Source of the DNA: Saccharothrix deserti
GTDB lineage: Bacteria > Actinomycetota > Actinomycetes > Mycobacteriales > Pseudonocardiaceae
DNA: 64,000 nucleotides
Direction: 5' to 3'
Assembly: GCF_009769385.1 (NCBI RefSeq)
Contig: NZ_VKAB01000041.1
Span: 16,885 to 80,884 of the forward strand
The notes under the pieces were generated by a model that saw nothing but the letters and a program-made list of their open reading frames with translations, was not told the origin of the DNA and did no database searches. Numbering within the stretch: the first letter of the stretch is position 1; every line of letters begins with the position of its first letter. This document shows, in pieces, positions 9,251 through 18,087 of this stretch. Made by a program: the position numbers and the translations under genes.

Positions 9251-9273
9251 ACTGATAAGTGCGACCTATCAGT
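9251..9273. promoter_or_regulatory. LysR operator between lysR and the divergent transport genes
   Basis: ACTGATA-N9-TATCAGT with perfect 7-bp outer arms. The inner 15 bp (ATAAGTGCGACCTAT) match the 8317 operator at 13 positions. It lies 18 bp before the lysR start and about 80 bp before the glycerate-kinase remnant, the usual autoregulatory and activation position for LysR proteins. Confidence 0.65.
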
Positions 9274-9352
9274 CCGGTAGCCAACGTGTCTTGGACGGGC
9301 GAATGTAGCGCGCCTCACCGTGGTCTGGCAGTTCCGCGGTCGAGGAGGACCC

Positions 9353-9559
9353 ATGGACGCCGTCGTCGTGGCCCTGGACGAGTTCAAGGGCTCGCTGGAC
9401 GCCGCAGCACGAGCCTGCACGGCCGTCGCCGCGGGCCTTCGGCGCACCGCTCCCGGGCTGGACGTGCGGTACCGGCCGGTGGCCGACTGCGGCGACGCCG
9501 AGCACCTGCTCACGGAGGTCGGCGCCCTGATCGGGCACACCGCTCCAACCCCCGCATGA
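9353..9559 (+). pseudogene. glycerate kinase remnant (N-terminus joined to C-terminus)
   Basis: 68 residues only, whereas glycerate kinases are about 370-400. The first ~45 residues fit the family N-terminus (VVALDEFKGSL... then PVADCGD where PVADGG is expected). The sequence then jumps directly into AEHLLTEVGALIG, which looks like the extreme C-terminus. The catalytic body is missing, apparently by an in-frame internal deletion. The ATG still has a strong SD (GAGGAGG). In a tartrate pathway this enzyme would phosphorylate glycerate, so its loss suggests the unit is decaying. N-terminal identity is fairly clear; the C-terminal match is less certain. Confidence 0.6.
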
Positions 9560-9579
9560 CCGCCGCCGAGGAGACCGCG

Positions 9580-10967
9580 ATGACGCAGTCCACCACCCAC
9601 CCCGACGCACCGACCGCCCGCAAGCCCTGGTACCGGCAGCTCTACGTGCAGGTCCTCATCGCCATCGTGATCGGCATCGTCCTCGGCTGGCGGTGGCCCG
9701 ACCTGGGCGAGGCGATGCAGCCCATCGGCACCACGTTCATCGCGGCGATGAAGATGCTCATCGGCCCGATCGTCTTCCTGACCATCGTTGGCGGCATCGC
9801 GGGTGTGGCCGACCTGAAAAGGTCGGAATGACCGGTCTCAAGGCCCTGACCTACTTCCAGGTCGGCACGATCGTCGCCCTGCTGACCGGTCTGGCGGCCA
9901 TCAACCTCGTGCGCCTGGGCGAGGGCGTGCACGCCGACCCCGCCGCGCTGCAGACCAGCGACTCCGCCCAGCGGTACATCCAGACCGGCGAGTCGCAGCA
10001 CTGGTGGGAATTCCTGGTCAAGATCGTGCCGGACAGCTTCTTCGGCGCGTTCGTCGACGGCGACGTCCTCCAGGTGATCTTCCTGGCCGTGCTGTTCGGC
10101 ATCGCGCTGAAGGCCGCGGACACTCTCGGCGAACCCCTCATCGCGGGAGCGCAACGGCTCACCCAGGTGGTGTTCAAGGTCCTCGGCTTCGTCATGAAGG
10201 CGGCGCCGCTGGGCGCTTTCGGGGCGATGGCCTACGCGATCGGCAAGTTCGGCTTGTCCACCCTGACCAGCCTCGGTTCACTGATCGTGCTGTTCTACTC
10301 GACGTCGATCCTGTTCGTGGTGATCGGGCTGGGCGGCTTCCTCGCACTCTACGTGCGGCTGAACATCTTCCAACTGTTCCGCTACCTCAAGGAGGAGTTC
10401 TTCCTCGTCCTCGGCACGTCCACGGCGGAACCGGCCCTACCGGGCCTGATGCGCAAGATGACGCACCTCGGCGCGGACCGCGCCACCGTCGGCCTGGTCG
10501 TGCCCACCGGCTACAGCTTCAACCTCGACGGCGCCGCCATCTACCTGTCCCTGGCCACCCTCTACATCGCGCAGGCCACCGACACGCCGCTCACCATCAC
10601 CCAGCAACTGGGCCTGCTCGCCGTCATGCTGCCGACCTCCAAGGGCGCGGCAGGCGTGGCCGGCGGCGGCTTCATCGCCCTCACCGCCACCCTCACCACC
10701 CTCGGCACCGTCCCCGCGGCCGGCATCATGCTGATCTTCGGCATCGACAAGTTCATGTCCGAGTGCCGCGCCCTGGTCAACTTCTACGGCAACGCGGTCG
10801 CCACACTGGTCATCGCCAAGTGGAACGGCACCCTGGACCACGACCGAGCTCGGCTGGTGCTCTCCGGACAGCCGGTTCCCGACGTGCCCGAGGCCCAGCC
10901 ACCGGTCCACGCCCCTGAACTCGTCGACACCGCACACCAGCACCTGAGCGGCATCAACCTCCGCTAG
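9580..10967 (+). pseudogene. dctA: DctA-type C4-dicarboxylate:cation symporter with a frameshift
   Basis: A glutamate/dicarboxylate symporter (about 462 residues if repaired). The N-terminal part (WYRQLYVQVLIAIVIGIVLG, GTTFIAAMKMLIGPIVFLTI) is in one frame and stops at 9831. The rest (TGLKALTYFQVGTIVALLTG, then the HP/TM7 signatures GTSTAEPALPGLMRKM, GYSFNLDGAAIYLS, LPTSKGAAGVAGGGFIALTA) is in another. One missing A in the run AAAA at 9817-9820 restores the family sequence VADLKKVG. This is either a real single-base deletion or a homopolymer sequencing error. No slippery heptamer was seen. All transport motifs are otherwise intact, so the carrier would be functional if the base is present. 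Confidence 0.85.
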
Positions 10968-11154
10968 CGCCTCCCGCCCATACGGGGTCCGGCGCCGCCG
11001 GGCTTGGTCGCCGTCCATCAGGGTGTCCGGTTCAAAGGGACAACCTCACCCCAGGTCCATTCACCCGAACGGGTTGCAATTTGAGTTAACGCGATGACGC
11101 AGCGTAGCGATGTCAGAGGTAACACTCCTGCACTGCGTCAGGCAGGTGACCGTC

Positions 11155-12055
11155 ATGACCGATCCACCCGGCGGCCCGCCGATCCGGGACATCGTCGAAT
11201 TGCGGGTGCACGGGGTGACCGGAACGCCTCCGGAAGCCATGTTGGGCGACCCCTACCCGGAACCGGTGTCAGGTGACGACGTCGCCCGCTTCCTCAGAGG
11301 TACGAAGCGGGCGTCCGCCGGCGGAGCGCCTGGAGCGCCCCGGACACGGGTGGTCGAGGCGTTCCACTGGGGCCGGATCACCTCCGGTGGCGCCAGTCGC
11401 GCTCTCTGGCTGGCACTCATCCCCTTCGCGATCCTGAACGTCGCCCGGTACACCCTGCTCGCCCCCAACCGGTTCGCCGACGGCGTGCTGCGAGTGCTCG
11501 GGGTCGTGCTCACAGCGATCCTCGTGGCCAACGCGACCTACGTGACGCTCGACGTGGTCGTGCGTCAATGCGCCACCGACATCGGGTGCCTCGCCGACAA
11601 CACCTGGTTGGGAGGACTGGGCGGACTGCCCTTCGGCGCGCTGCTCCTACTCGGTGCCCTGCCGCCGCTGCTGATCGTCCTCTTGCTGTGGTGGTTGGCG
11701 CGGCAGACGTTCCTGTACGAGCCCAAGGGGGCGTACCACGCGTGGAGTTCCGCATCGGGCGAACTCGGCGACTACAACTTCTGGCACACCTCACCCCGCA
11801 CGCACGGCCTGCGCGACGCCCACGTGAACATGGCCTGCGCCGTGATCGGTGTGCTGTACAGCGGCGCGGGACCCCGTGTTCGACCGGGTGGTCGCCGACC
11901 TGGCGGACGCCACCACAGCACCCGTGCCCCCGCAGCGGCCGATCACACCACTGGTGGTCGCCGGCGGACTCGTCATGGGCAGCGCCGTGGCCTTCGGACT
12001 CCGCCGCGTGGGATTCCCACGACGGCGCGGGTCGCACGCCGAGGAGACGTCGTGA
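11155..12055 (+). pseudogene. broken membrane protein gene (lipase-like N-terminus, frame change near 11870)
   Basis: The first ~235 residues resemble the N-terminus of a large actinobacterial integral membrane protein. A segment like an esterase start (VELRVHGVTGTPPEAM) is followed by TM helices (LWLALIPFAILNVARYTLL and further hydrophobic stretches). Near 11870 the sensible frame shifts: after GVLYSGA the coding-like sequence continues in another frame as DPVFDRVVADLADATT, then a TM helix (TPLVVAGGLVMGSAVAFGL), and stops at 12053-12055. Without repair, ribosomes would run on in frame into the next gene. Likely a deletion or frameshift relic; the function of the intact family is unknown to me. 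Confidence 0.5.
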
Positions 12056-12963
12056 GACCAGCTCGCATGCATTTCAAGGACTGGATGAGGCTGTCGCTGC
12101 TCGCCGGCCTCATCGGCGGGGTCGTCCTCGTCGAACTGATCTCGAAAGGACTCCGCGACTTTTACGGCGACCGCCCATTGCAGGCGGGGATCATCACGGG
12201 CGTCCTGCTCACGGTCCTCGCCGTCGCGGGCTTCGACGTGGTGCGCAGACGACTGCTGGAACGACGGCAGCAGTCGTTGTCCCGCTTGGGGCTGCTGGCC
12301 CTGGCTCACGAGACCGCCAAGGTGATCGACATCATGCTCTGGCTCGGAACAGGGAAGATTCCCTCCAACGCGGCACGGCCGAACGACGACGTGTGCCGGG
12401 AACTCGACGAGGTGCGACGCCGGGTTCGACTGCCCAGACCCCGGCGAAGCGAGCACGACCTCGGCAAGATCCGCTATGACGACTACCTGCCGATGATGCG
12501 CAGGCTCGTACCCCACCAGCCCTGGCGAGGACTGGCCAACCGCCAACTCGACCGGCTCAAGATGCTCAACCGCGACGGCATCGCCGCATGGGCCGGCCCC
12601 ATGCTGACCATGAGCGAGACATCAGAGGTGATGTACCGGATCGCGCTCCTGAACGAGTGGCTGTCGACCATGCAGGCGCTGCTCACCGGGCTCACCGATC
12701 CGGTGGACGAGAGCGAGCGGGACGCCGTCGTGAAGGAGTGGATGGCAATGCTGGCCGAGGCCTACAGCCTCCGGGAAGACCTGATGCGCGTCGGGCGGCA
12801 CGACGTTCCGGCGGACTTCTTCGTGTTCCGGCAGGCGCTTCCTCCGGAGCACCAAGCCGCGTTGCAGCTGCGACACAGCTGCGCCACAGACGCGCGCGCC
12901 GCACGCCGCTACCTCCTGACGCCCCACACTTCGCCCTCGGTCACCGCCAACGCTGAAAGCTGA
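12052..12963 (+). CDS. membrane-anchored protein of unknown function
   Basis: About 303 residues from a GTG that overlaps the preceding TGA by GTGA; an ATG five codons later (12067) is an alternative. Two hydrophobic helices lie near the N-terminus (SLLAGLIGGVVLVELIS and AGIITGVLLTVLAVAGF). A long cytoplasmic region rich in Arg and Leu follows (DYLPMMRRLVPHQPWRGL, EVMYRIALLNEWLSTMQALL), predicted helical. I do not recognise the family. The last ~15 codons run into the IS630 remnant on the opposite strand, so the natural C-terminus may have been replaced. The stop-start overlap suggests it was co-translated with the broken gene upstream. Confidence 0.55.
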   Translation: MRPARMHFKDWMRLSLLAGLIGGVVLVELISKGLRDFYGDRPLQAGIITGVLLTVLAVAGFDVVRRRLLERRQQSLSRLGLLALAHETAKVIDIMLWLGTGKIPSNAARPNDDVCRELDEVRRRVRLPRPRRSEHDLGKIRYDDYLPMMRRLVPHQPWRGLANRQLDRLKMLNRDGIAAWAGPMLTMSETSEVMYRIALLNEWLSTMQALLTGLTDPVDESERDAVVKEWMAMLAEAYSLREDLMRVGRHDVPADFFVFRQALPPEHQAALQLRHSCATDARAARRYLLTPHTSPSVTANAES

Positions 12964-13060
12964 TCCCGTGCTCGTGCAGGACCTGCCGCAGTCGTTCCCT
13001 GCCGATGCGGACCCGCCGGGTCGGGTTGCGGCGCAGGTGGACGGCGAGTTCGCGCAGGCT
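12941..13060 (-). mobile_element. IS630-family transposase remnant
   Basis: The minus strand reads SLRELAVHLRRNPTRRVRIG, then RERLRQVLHEHGISFQR, and then a stop. This matches the helix-turn-helix segment of IS630-type transposases (Leu-Arg-x-Leu-Ala...Arg-x-Leu-L...Gly-x-x-Phe-Gln-Arg). No DDE catalytic domain and no inverted repeats are visible. The fragment abuts exactly the point where the sugar O-methyltransferase sequence is lost and underlies the tail of the membrane-protein gene, so it probably marks an old insertion plus deletion. Confidence 0.55.
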
Positions 13061-13601
13061 GCACGGCGCTGAAGATCGGGGTGTCGAAGATGACGCAGGT
13101 CGGCTCACCGCTGTGCATGGCGACGATCAGGCGCATCAGGGCGCCGAACCCGCCGCCCCATTCCACGATCGTGGCGGCGTCGTCGATCCGCCGCCCGGTC
13201 GCCTCCTGGTAGCGCAGCAGGTGGAACAGCTGGTGCACGGTGTTCGACGACGTCCGGATGCCACCGTCCGGCAACGGCACCGTCGGGGGCTCGCCAACCG
13301 ACGGTTCAGCGAGCAGGCGCTCGTCGGTGAGCCGCGAACGCACATAGGGAAGTTCGTGCGGCAACAATCGCTCGTTGACGAACATCTGGAACGCGATCGA
13401 CGGATGGCGCAGGAAGTCCACCGGCGGAACGGGCAGCAAGTCGCGTTCGAGCTCGGCGTTGCGCTGCACCCAGTCCGGGCGCACGTACTGCCCGTCCACG
13501 CAGGGCCGCACCGCAGCCACCCGCTCGGCGAAGCGTCGCGCCAGTTCGGCGAACGCAGTGCCACCGCGCGGTGCGCGCTGCCGATCGTCTGGTGAGTGCA
13601 T
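13059..13601 (-). pseudogene. sugar O-methyltransferase-like protein, 3' end lost
   Basis: About 180 recognisable residues resemble the putative sugar O-methyltransferase family: an N-terminal helical region, then TIVEWGGGFGALMRLIVAM (SAM-binding Gly-rich loop) and VIFDTPIFSAVQ. Immediately after SAVQ the reading frame leaves the family and passes antisense through IS630 sequence (the open frame continues to 12909). The C-terminal half of the Rossmann fold is therefore missing. It is expected to be inactive. Family identification is moderate; truncation at the transposase remnant is clear. Confidence 0.55.
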
Positions 13602-13910
13602 GTCGATTCGCTACCCCGCGCACCTCGCGCGAAACCCCCACTGCCGACCAACCGGCACCTAGCGCTGATCGCGGACGGCGAGGTGACCAGGATCGCCACA
13701 CCCGCGTCAGGAGGCCTGCCGGGTCGCTGAGCGGGTGGTGGTCATGCCTGTTGGTCGGCGATGCCGAGGTAGTCGCCCGCAACGCTCTCCCGTTCCGGAC
13801 ACGGCGGAGGTCCGCCGCGCTCTGCAGTGGGAGCTCGGCCGGATCAAGGCCGTGCCGGGCCTGGTGGCACGCGACAGGGCGGGCCTGGTCGGCGCGATCG
13901 ACCAGGACGA
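13602..13910. other. 309-bp gap, no confident gene
   Basis: Both strands stay open over part of this stretch, but neither translation resembles a known family or carries a convincing SD. It separates the truncated methyltransferase from the 3' end of the PKS/ceramide-like operon and may contain eroded coding sequence. No clear terminator hairpin was found. Confidence 0.4.
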
Positions 13911-14915
13911 CTACCCAGACCGCCAATTACCGGTCCGCACGCCCGGCTGCATCCCCTGCCCGGACATCCGGGCGGCGGCGTGTGCCAGGCCGACGTCCAA
14001 GGGGATCGCGGCCCGGAAGCCGAGGACGCGTTCGATGCGATCGGCGGAACAGGTCCACGCCGCGTACCGGGCCTCCCGAGCCTTGTCCCGGTTGAGGATG
14101 GGAACCGTTCCGGTGACCCGACCGAGCAGTTCCGCCGCGGTCGCGGCGAGCTGCAGCGCTGCGCCTGGTACGGGCACCACGACAGGGCGGGCGACACCCA
14201 GTGCCGTGGCGAAGGCGGTGCAGATGTCCTCCCACCGGTGTTCGACGCCGTCGCTGACGTAGTAGACGCTGCACGGACCGGTGGCCGCGGTGATCAGTGC
14301 GACGCAGAGGTCGTCGACGTGGATCAGCGAGTAGCTCTTCGAACCGCGTCCGCTCTTGGGCATCACGCCGAGCCGGGCCATCGGCGCGAGGGTGCCGAGG
14401 AACTCGCGGTCTCCGGGCCCGTAGACGATCGGAGGGCGGACGATGGTGACCGGCACGAGGTGCGAGACGGCGGTGACTTCACGTTCCGCGCGGAGTTTGC
14501 TGTGGCCGTAGTGCGATACCGGTGTGCACGGCTGGTCTTCGGTGCGGGGTCGGTCGGGTGTCGCGGGTCCGGCGGCCGAGAGCGAGGAGCAGTGCACGAG
14601 CCGCGGTGGGTCTTGTACGGCGGCGAGCGCGCAGGCGAGTGTTCGGGTCGCGAGTCGGTTGCCGCGGTAGTAGTCCGCGGGTGTGCGGGCTTTGATCACG
14701 CCCGCGAGGTGGAAGACGCAGTCGACGTCGCGCAGCGCCGCACGCAGTCCCTCGCCGGTGACCAGGTCTCCTTCGGCGAACCGCACACCGGTCAGGCCTC
14801 CGCGCCGCGAGGTCGGGCGCACGAACGCGGTCACCTGGTAGCCGCGTCGGACCAGGTGCCGCACCAGGTGGCGGCCGATGAAGCCGGTTGCGCCGGTGAC
14901 CAGAGCCCTGATCAC
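13911..14915 (-). CDS. cerR: extended SDR resembling bacterial 3-ketosphinganine/oxidised-ceramide reductase (CerR-like)
   Basis: 334-residue NAD(P)-dependent extended SDR. Motifs are the nucleotide-binding VTGATGFIGRHLVRHL, VFHLAGVIKARTPADYYRGN, SSLSAAGPATPDRP, the YxxxK active site in YGHSKLRAE, and IVRPPIVYGPGDREFL. The HLAG-x-KA...YYR-N and SSLSAAGP blocks are, from memory, typical of the epimerase-like CerR proteins of bacterial ceramide pathways rather than of sugar epimerases. It is the last gene of the operon and its GTG overlaps the bCerS-like stop by 4 nt. Predicted role: reduce the 3-keto group left by the alpha-oxoamine synthase. A sugar or sterol SDR role is the alternative. Confidence 0.65.
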   Translation of the reverse strand: MIRALVTGATGFIGRHLVRHLVRRGYQVTAFVRPTSRRGGLTGVRFAEGDLVTGEGLRAALRDVDCVFHLAGVIKARTPADYYRGNRLATRTLACALAAVQDPPRLVHCSSLSAAGPATPDRPRTEDQPCTPVSHYGHSKLRAEREVTAVSHLVPVTIVRPPIVYGPGDREFLGTLAPMARLGVMPKSGRGSKSYSLIHVDDLCVALITAATGPCSVYYVSDGVEHRWEDICTAFATALGVARPVVVPVPGAALQLAATAAELLGRVTGTVPILNRDKAREARYAAWTCSADRIERVLGFRAAIPLDVGLAHAAARMSGQGMQPGVRTGNWRSG

Positions 14916-16018
14916 AGCGTTCGCCGGTAGATCCGGTAGGTCTTGGTGCGCCGCGCGCCCAGGGCTCGCATCGTGTTGTTGACGGTGTGGTTGTCCTCCA
15001 GGACCCACGATCCCTCACGCCGCCGGTAGCCGAGTTCGTGGCTGGTCCGAAGCAACTCGGTGTACAGCGCGGCGTCGATCCCCCGGTCCCGGTACGCCCT
15101 GTCGACGCCGAGTGCGATGAGCCGTCCGGCGCGGACCGCGCGCAAGGCGCGGACCATCCTCCACAGGGCGAGCGGGTTGGTCCTGCCCGCCGCCACGCGC
15201 AACGCCTCGTTGGCGTCCGGCAACCCGAGCGCGAAGCCGACCGGTTCACCGTCGACCTCCGCGAAGACCAGCAGTTCGGGTCTCAAGATCGGCTTGAGTT
15301 CCGCGGCCATGTGGTTCCACTCGCGGTCGGTCATCGGGACGAAGCCCCAGTTGCTCTCCCAGGCGCTGTTGTAGATGGTTTTGAGGCGGGCGGTCTCGGC
15401 GTCGTAGTCGCCGAAGTCGGCGGTGCGCAGGGTGAATCCCTCTCGCCGGCGCACCGCCTCGACCAGTCGGGCCACCCGGTCGGGCGGTGTGCCGCCGGGA
15501 GCGACCTCCCACGCCCACAGGTCTTTGGCCGTGGTGAAGCCGCACCGCTCGATCAACGCCGGGTAGTAGGCGGGGTTGTAGGCGGTCAGGACCATCGGTG
15601 GTTGGTCGAACCCATCGACGAGAAGCCCGCACTCGTAGTTGGTGGAGAAACTCGTCGGCCCGAGCACCGCGTCGAGCCCGCGTGGCGCCAGCCACTTCGC
15701 GACGGTGTCGAACAGCGCCTGTGCGACGGTGTGGTCGTCGACGCAGTCGAACAGGCCGAAGAACCCGTCGTGGGTGCCGTGCACGTCGTTGTGCCGGGGG
15801 TTGTCGACCGCCGCTATCCGTCCCACGACCCGGCCGTCGCGCCGGGCGAGGAACGGTTGCACCGAGCCGAACTCGAGGAAGGGGTGGTCGCGCAGGAATT
15901 TCCGCCGCTCACGACGCAGTGGCGGCACCCACCGGGGGTCGTCGCGGTAGAGCTGGAAGGGGAATTCGATGAACGCGTCCAGGTCCCGGCGTCCGTGCGC
16001 CGGTTCGACGGTGATCAC
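14912..16018 (-). CDS. bcerS: GNAT-fold protein resembling bacterial ceramide synthase (bCerS-like N-acyltransferase)
   Basis: 368 residues. Visible blocks: FIEFPFQLYRDDPRWVPPLR, FLARRDGRVVGRIAAVDNPR, DGFFGLFDCVDD, ALFDTVAKWLAPRGLDAVLG, SFSTNYECGLLVDGF, NPAYYPALIERCGF, and a C-terminal GNAT acetyl-CoA fold (LLVFAEVDGEPVGFALGLPD). These blocks match what I recall of the GNAT-family bacterial ceramide synthase (Caulobacter bCerS, E. coli YghO relatives). The GTG start overlaps the oxoamine synthase stop by 4 nt (GTGA) and its own stop overlaps the reductase start likewise, so the three are co-translated. Predicted reaction: N-acylation of the amino-ketone. No prediction is made for the acyl donor. 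Confidence 0.65.
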   Translation of the reverse strand: MITVEPAHGRRDLDAFIEFPFQLYRDDPRWVPPLRRERRKFLRDHPFLEFGSVQPFLARRDGRVVGRIAAVDNPRHNDVHGTHDGFFGLFDCVDDHTVAQALFDTVAKWLAPRGLDAVLGPTSFSTNYECGLLVDGFDQPPMVLTAYNPAYYPALIERCGFTTAKDLWAWEVAPGGTPPDRVARLVEAVRRREGFTLRTADFGDYDAETARLKTIYNSAWESNWGFVPMTDREWNHMAAELKPILRPELLVFAEVDGEPVGFALGLPDANEALRVAAGRTNPLALWRMVRALRAVRAGRLIALGVDRAYRDRGIDAALYTELLRTSHELGYRRREGSWVLEDNHTVNNTMRALGARRTKTYRIYRRTL

Positions 16019-17256
16019 GCCGTCACCGGCCGGGCCGTCATCACCGGTTCGTAGGTCCGCGGCGGTGTCGCCGGTATCACGCCGAGTTCGCGCCCGACCC
16101 GCGCGAAGGCTTCGAGTGCCTGGTCGAGCTGGGTGTCGGTGTGCGTGGCGAGAACGCTGGCGCGGATCATCGTCTTGTCCGCGGGCAGTGCGGGCGTGAC
16201 GAACGCGTTGGTGAACACCCCGGCGTCGAGCAGCGCGGTCCAGAAGCGCAGGCACAGCGTTTCGTCGCCGATGAGCACCGGGACCACGTGGGTGGTGGAG
16301 CGGCCGGTGTCGAACCCGAGTGCGCGAAGGCCGTTGTGGAGCCGTTCCGCGATGTCGAGCAGCCTCGTCCGGCGTTCCGGCTCCTGTTCGATGATCTGGA
16401 GCGCCATGTCCGCGGCGGCCACCGCGGCGGGTGGCATCGCCGCCGAGTACACCGCCGGGTGCCCCAGGTGCCGGATGAAGTCGACGACCTCCCGCGAGCC
16501 GGCGATCAGGCCGCCCGTCGAGCCGAAGGCCTTGGAGAAGGTGCCGGTGACCAGGTCCACTTGCGATTCGAGCCCGAAGTGCTCCGGCGCACCTCGGCCG
16601 TGTGCGCCGAGCACCCCCAAGTCGTGTGCGCAGTCCAGCACCACACGCGCGTCGTGCTCACGGGCGAGCCGCACGATGGCGGGGAGATCGCACAGGTCGC
16701 CCTCGATGGAGAAGGTGCTGTCCGTGACGATCACCTTGCCCCGGTCGGCGCCGCTCGTGTCGAGCAGCCACGCGAGGTGCTCCACGTCGTTGTGCCGGTA
16801 ACGCCGGTGTTCCGCGAAACCCAGCCGGGCCGCGTCGACCAACGAGGCGTGGTTGCCCCGGTCGGTCAACACCACGTCGCCGTGCCCCAGGAGCGTCGAG
16901 ATCGCCAGGTTGGTCTGGAACCCGGTGGCCGTGACCACCGCGGCTTCCCGCCCCAGGAAATCCGCGATCCGCTGCTCGAACTCCCCGTGCACCGGCCTGG
17001 TGCCGTTGAGCAGCCGGGAACCGGAGCAGCTGGTGCCGTACCGGTCGATCGCCTCCTGCGCGGCGGCCTTGACCCTCGGGTCGGCGGACAGCCCCAGGTA
17101 GTCGTTCGAACCGAGCATGACGACCTTGCGTCCCCCCACGACCGCCTCGGTGCCGTCGACGAGGTCCTCGATCACGTGGCCGTACGGCATGATCCCCGCC
17201 GTGACGGCGTCCCGGACCCGGGTCCACGCCCGACATTTGTCGAAGACATCGGCCAT
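16015..17256 (-). CDS. spt: alpha-oxoamine synthase, serine palmitoyltransferase-like
   Basis: 413-residue PLP enzyme that condenses an amino acid with an acyl thioester, losing CO2. Motifs: MLGSNDYLGLSADPRVK, GSRLLNGTRPVHGEFEQRIA (the SRxLNGT form is typical of SPT), DRGNHASLVDAARLG, YRHNDVEHL, DCAHDLGVLGAHGRG, and the PLP-lysine segment GTFSKAFGSTGGLIAG. Length and motif spacing fit soluble bacterial SPT or AONS. The ATG has SD AAAGGA. Downstream of a reducing PKS and an exporter, and coupled to bCerS-like and CerR-like genes, it most likely off-loads the polyketide as an alpha-amino ketone. Amino-acid choice (Ser, Ala, Gly) is open; biotin AONS is unlikely in this context. Confidence 0.75.
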   Translation of the reverse strand: MADVFDKCRAWTRVRDAVTAGIMPYGHVIEDLVDGTEAVVGGRKVVMLGSNDYLGLSADPRVKAAAQEAIDRYGTSCSGSRLLNGTRPVHGEFEQRIADFLGREAAVVTATGFQTNLAISTLLGHGDVVLTDRGNHASLVDAARLGFAEHRRYRHNDVEHLAWLLDTSGADRGKVIVTDSTFSIEGDLCDLPAIVRLAREHDARVVLDCAHDLGVLGAHGRGAPEHFGLESQVDLVTGTFSKAFGSTGGLIAGSREVVDFIRHLGHPAVYSAAMPPAAVAAADMALQIIEQEPERRTRLLDIAERLHNGLRALGFDTGRSTTHVVPVLIGDETLCLRFWTALLDAGVFTNAFVTPALPADKTMIRASVLATHTDTQLDQALEAFARVGRELGVIPATPPRTYEPVMTARPVTA

Positions 17257-17270
17257 GTCTGTCCATCCTT

Positions 17271-18086
17271 TCAACGGAGCGTCTCCGCGGACTCCGGCAC
17301 ACGGGGCTTGTCGCCGGTTCGGGCGGTGGTCCGCCGATCACGGGTTCGCAGGAGGAAGGTGAGCAGTGCGCACGTGGCCGCCGTGACGATCCACAGCGAC
17401 TGCACGGCAAGGCAGGCGGGGGACACCGTCGGCGAGAACCCGGCCGCGATACCGGTTTGCGTGGCGCCGTAGGAGGGCAGGTAGGGGCGGATGCCCGCAT
17501 CGGGGACGGGGTTGAGCACCGGGTTCTGCAACGCCTGGTCGACGATGCTGGTCGCGATGATGAGGAACATCCCCTCGAGTTCACCCCGGATCAGCAGGCC
17601 GATCACCGCGCCGATGGCCCCGTAGGCGAGTGCCGCCGCCAACATGCCGACCGCGAGCAGCCAGCACTGCGCGGGCCGCCAGAGCAGGTGCACCAGCAGC
17701 GTCGCGTAGGCGGTGGCCGTGACCGAGACCAGCACGAGCAGGGTGAGTTTCGCCGACATCAGCCAACTGCGGGGGTAGCCGGCCATGGCCAGGCGGTGGT
17801 CGAAGCGCACCGACGAGTGGGTCGTGCTGAACATCGTGAACCCGACCAGGAGTGTCACCCCGTTGAAAGCGGTGACCAACATGCCGAGTTCGTTGCCCTG
17901 GGCTTGGATCGTCTCGTCCGCGGCCACGAGGCGCAGGACGACGGCGTTGTGCGTGTACCCGAAGTACGGCATGACGACGCAGATCGGGATGACGAACACG
18001 AGCAGCGTGAGCGCGAAGCGGTGGCGCAGGTGTTCGGTGAGCACCAGGCGTGTGGTGGTGGCGTAGTACCGCAGGCGGCGTGACAT
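17271..18086 (-). CDS. ABC-2-type transporter permease
   Basis: 271 residues with about six TM helices (for example FALTLLVFVIPICVVMPYFG near the N-terminus, LLVGFTMFSTTHSS, LLAVGMLAAALAYGAIGAVI, and a C-terminal LWIVTAATCALLTFLL). The conserved extracytoplasmic loop (LNPVPDAGIRPYLPS) resembles ABC-2 exporters. It follows the ATPase gene at once and sits inside the PKS/oxoamine-synthase operon. With the ATPase it probably forms the dedicated exporter or flippase for the lipid product, or gives self-protection. Confidence 0.85.
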   Translation of the reverse strand: MSRRLRYYATTTRLVLTEHLRHRFALTLLVFVIPICVVMPYFGYTHNAVVLRLVAADETIQAQGNELGMLVTAFNGVTLLVGFTMFSTTHSSVRFDHRLAMAGYPRSWLMSAKLTLLVLVSVTATAYATLLVHLLWRPAQCWLLAVGMLAAALAYGAIGAVIGLLIRGELEGMFLIIATSIVDQALQNPVLNPVPDAGIRPYLPSYGATQTGIAAGFSPTVSPACLAVQSLWIVTAATCALLTFLLRTRDRRTTARTGDKPRVPESAETLR

Positions 18087-18087
18087 G

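Noticed and set aside
9814..9824. Programmed -1 frameshifting in dctA
   Set aside because: The site CTG-AAA-AGG does not offer a re-pairing slippery heptamer and no downstream pseudoknot was evident; a one-base loss or sequencing error is simpler.
16015..17256. Biotin pathway 8-amino-7-oxononanoate synthase
   Set aside because: No bioA/B/D/W neighbours, SRLLNGT resembles SPT, and it is coupled to a PKS, exporter, GNAT and SDR; not excluded by sequence alone.
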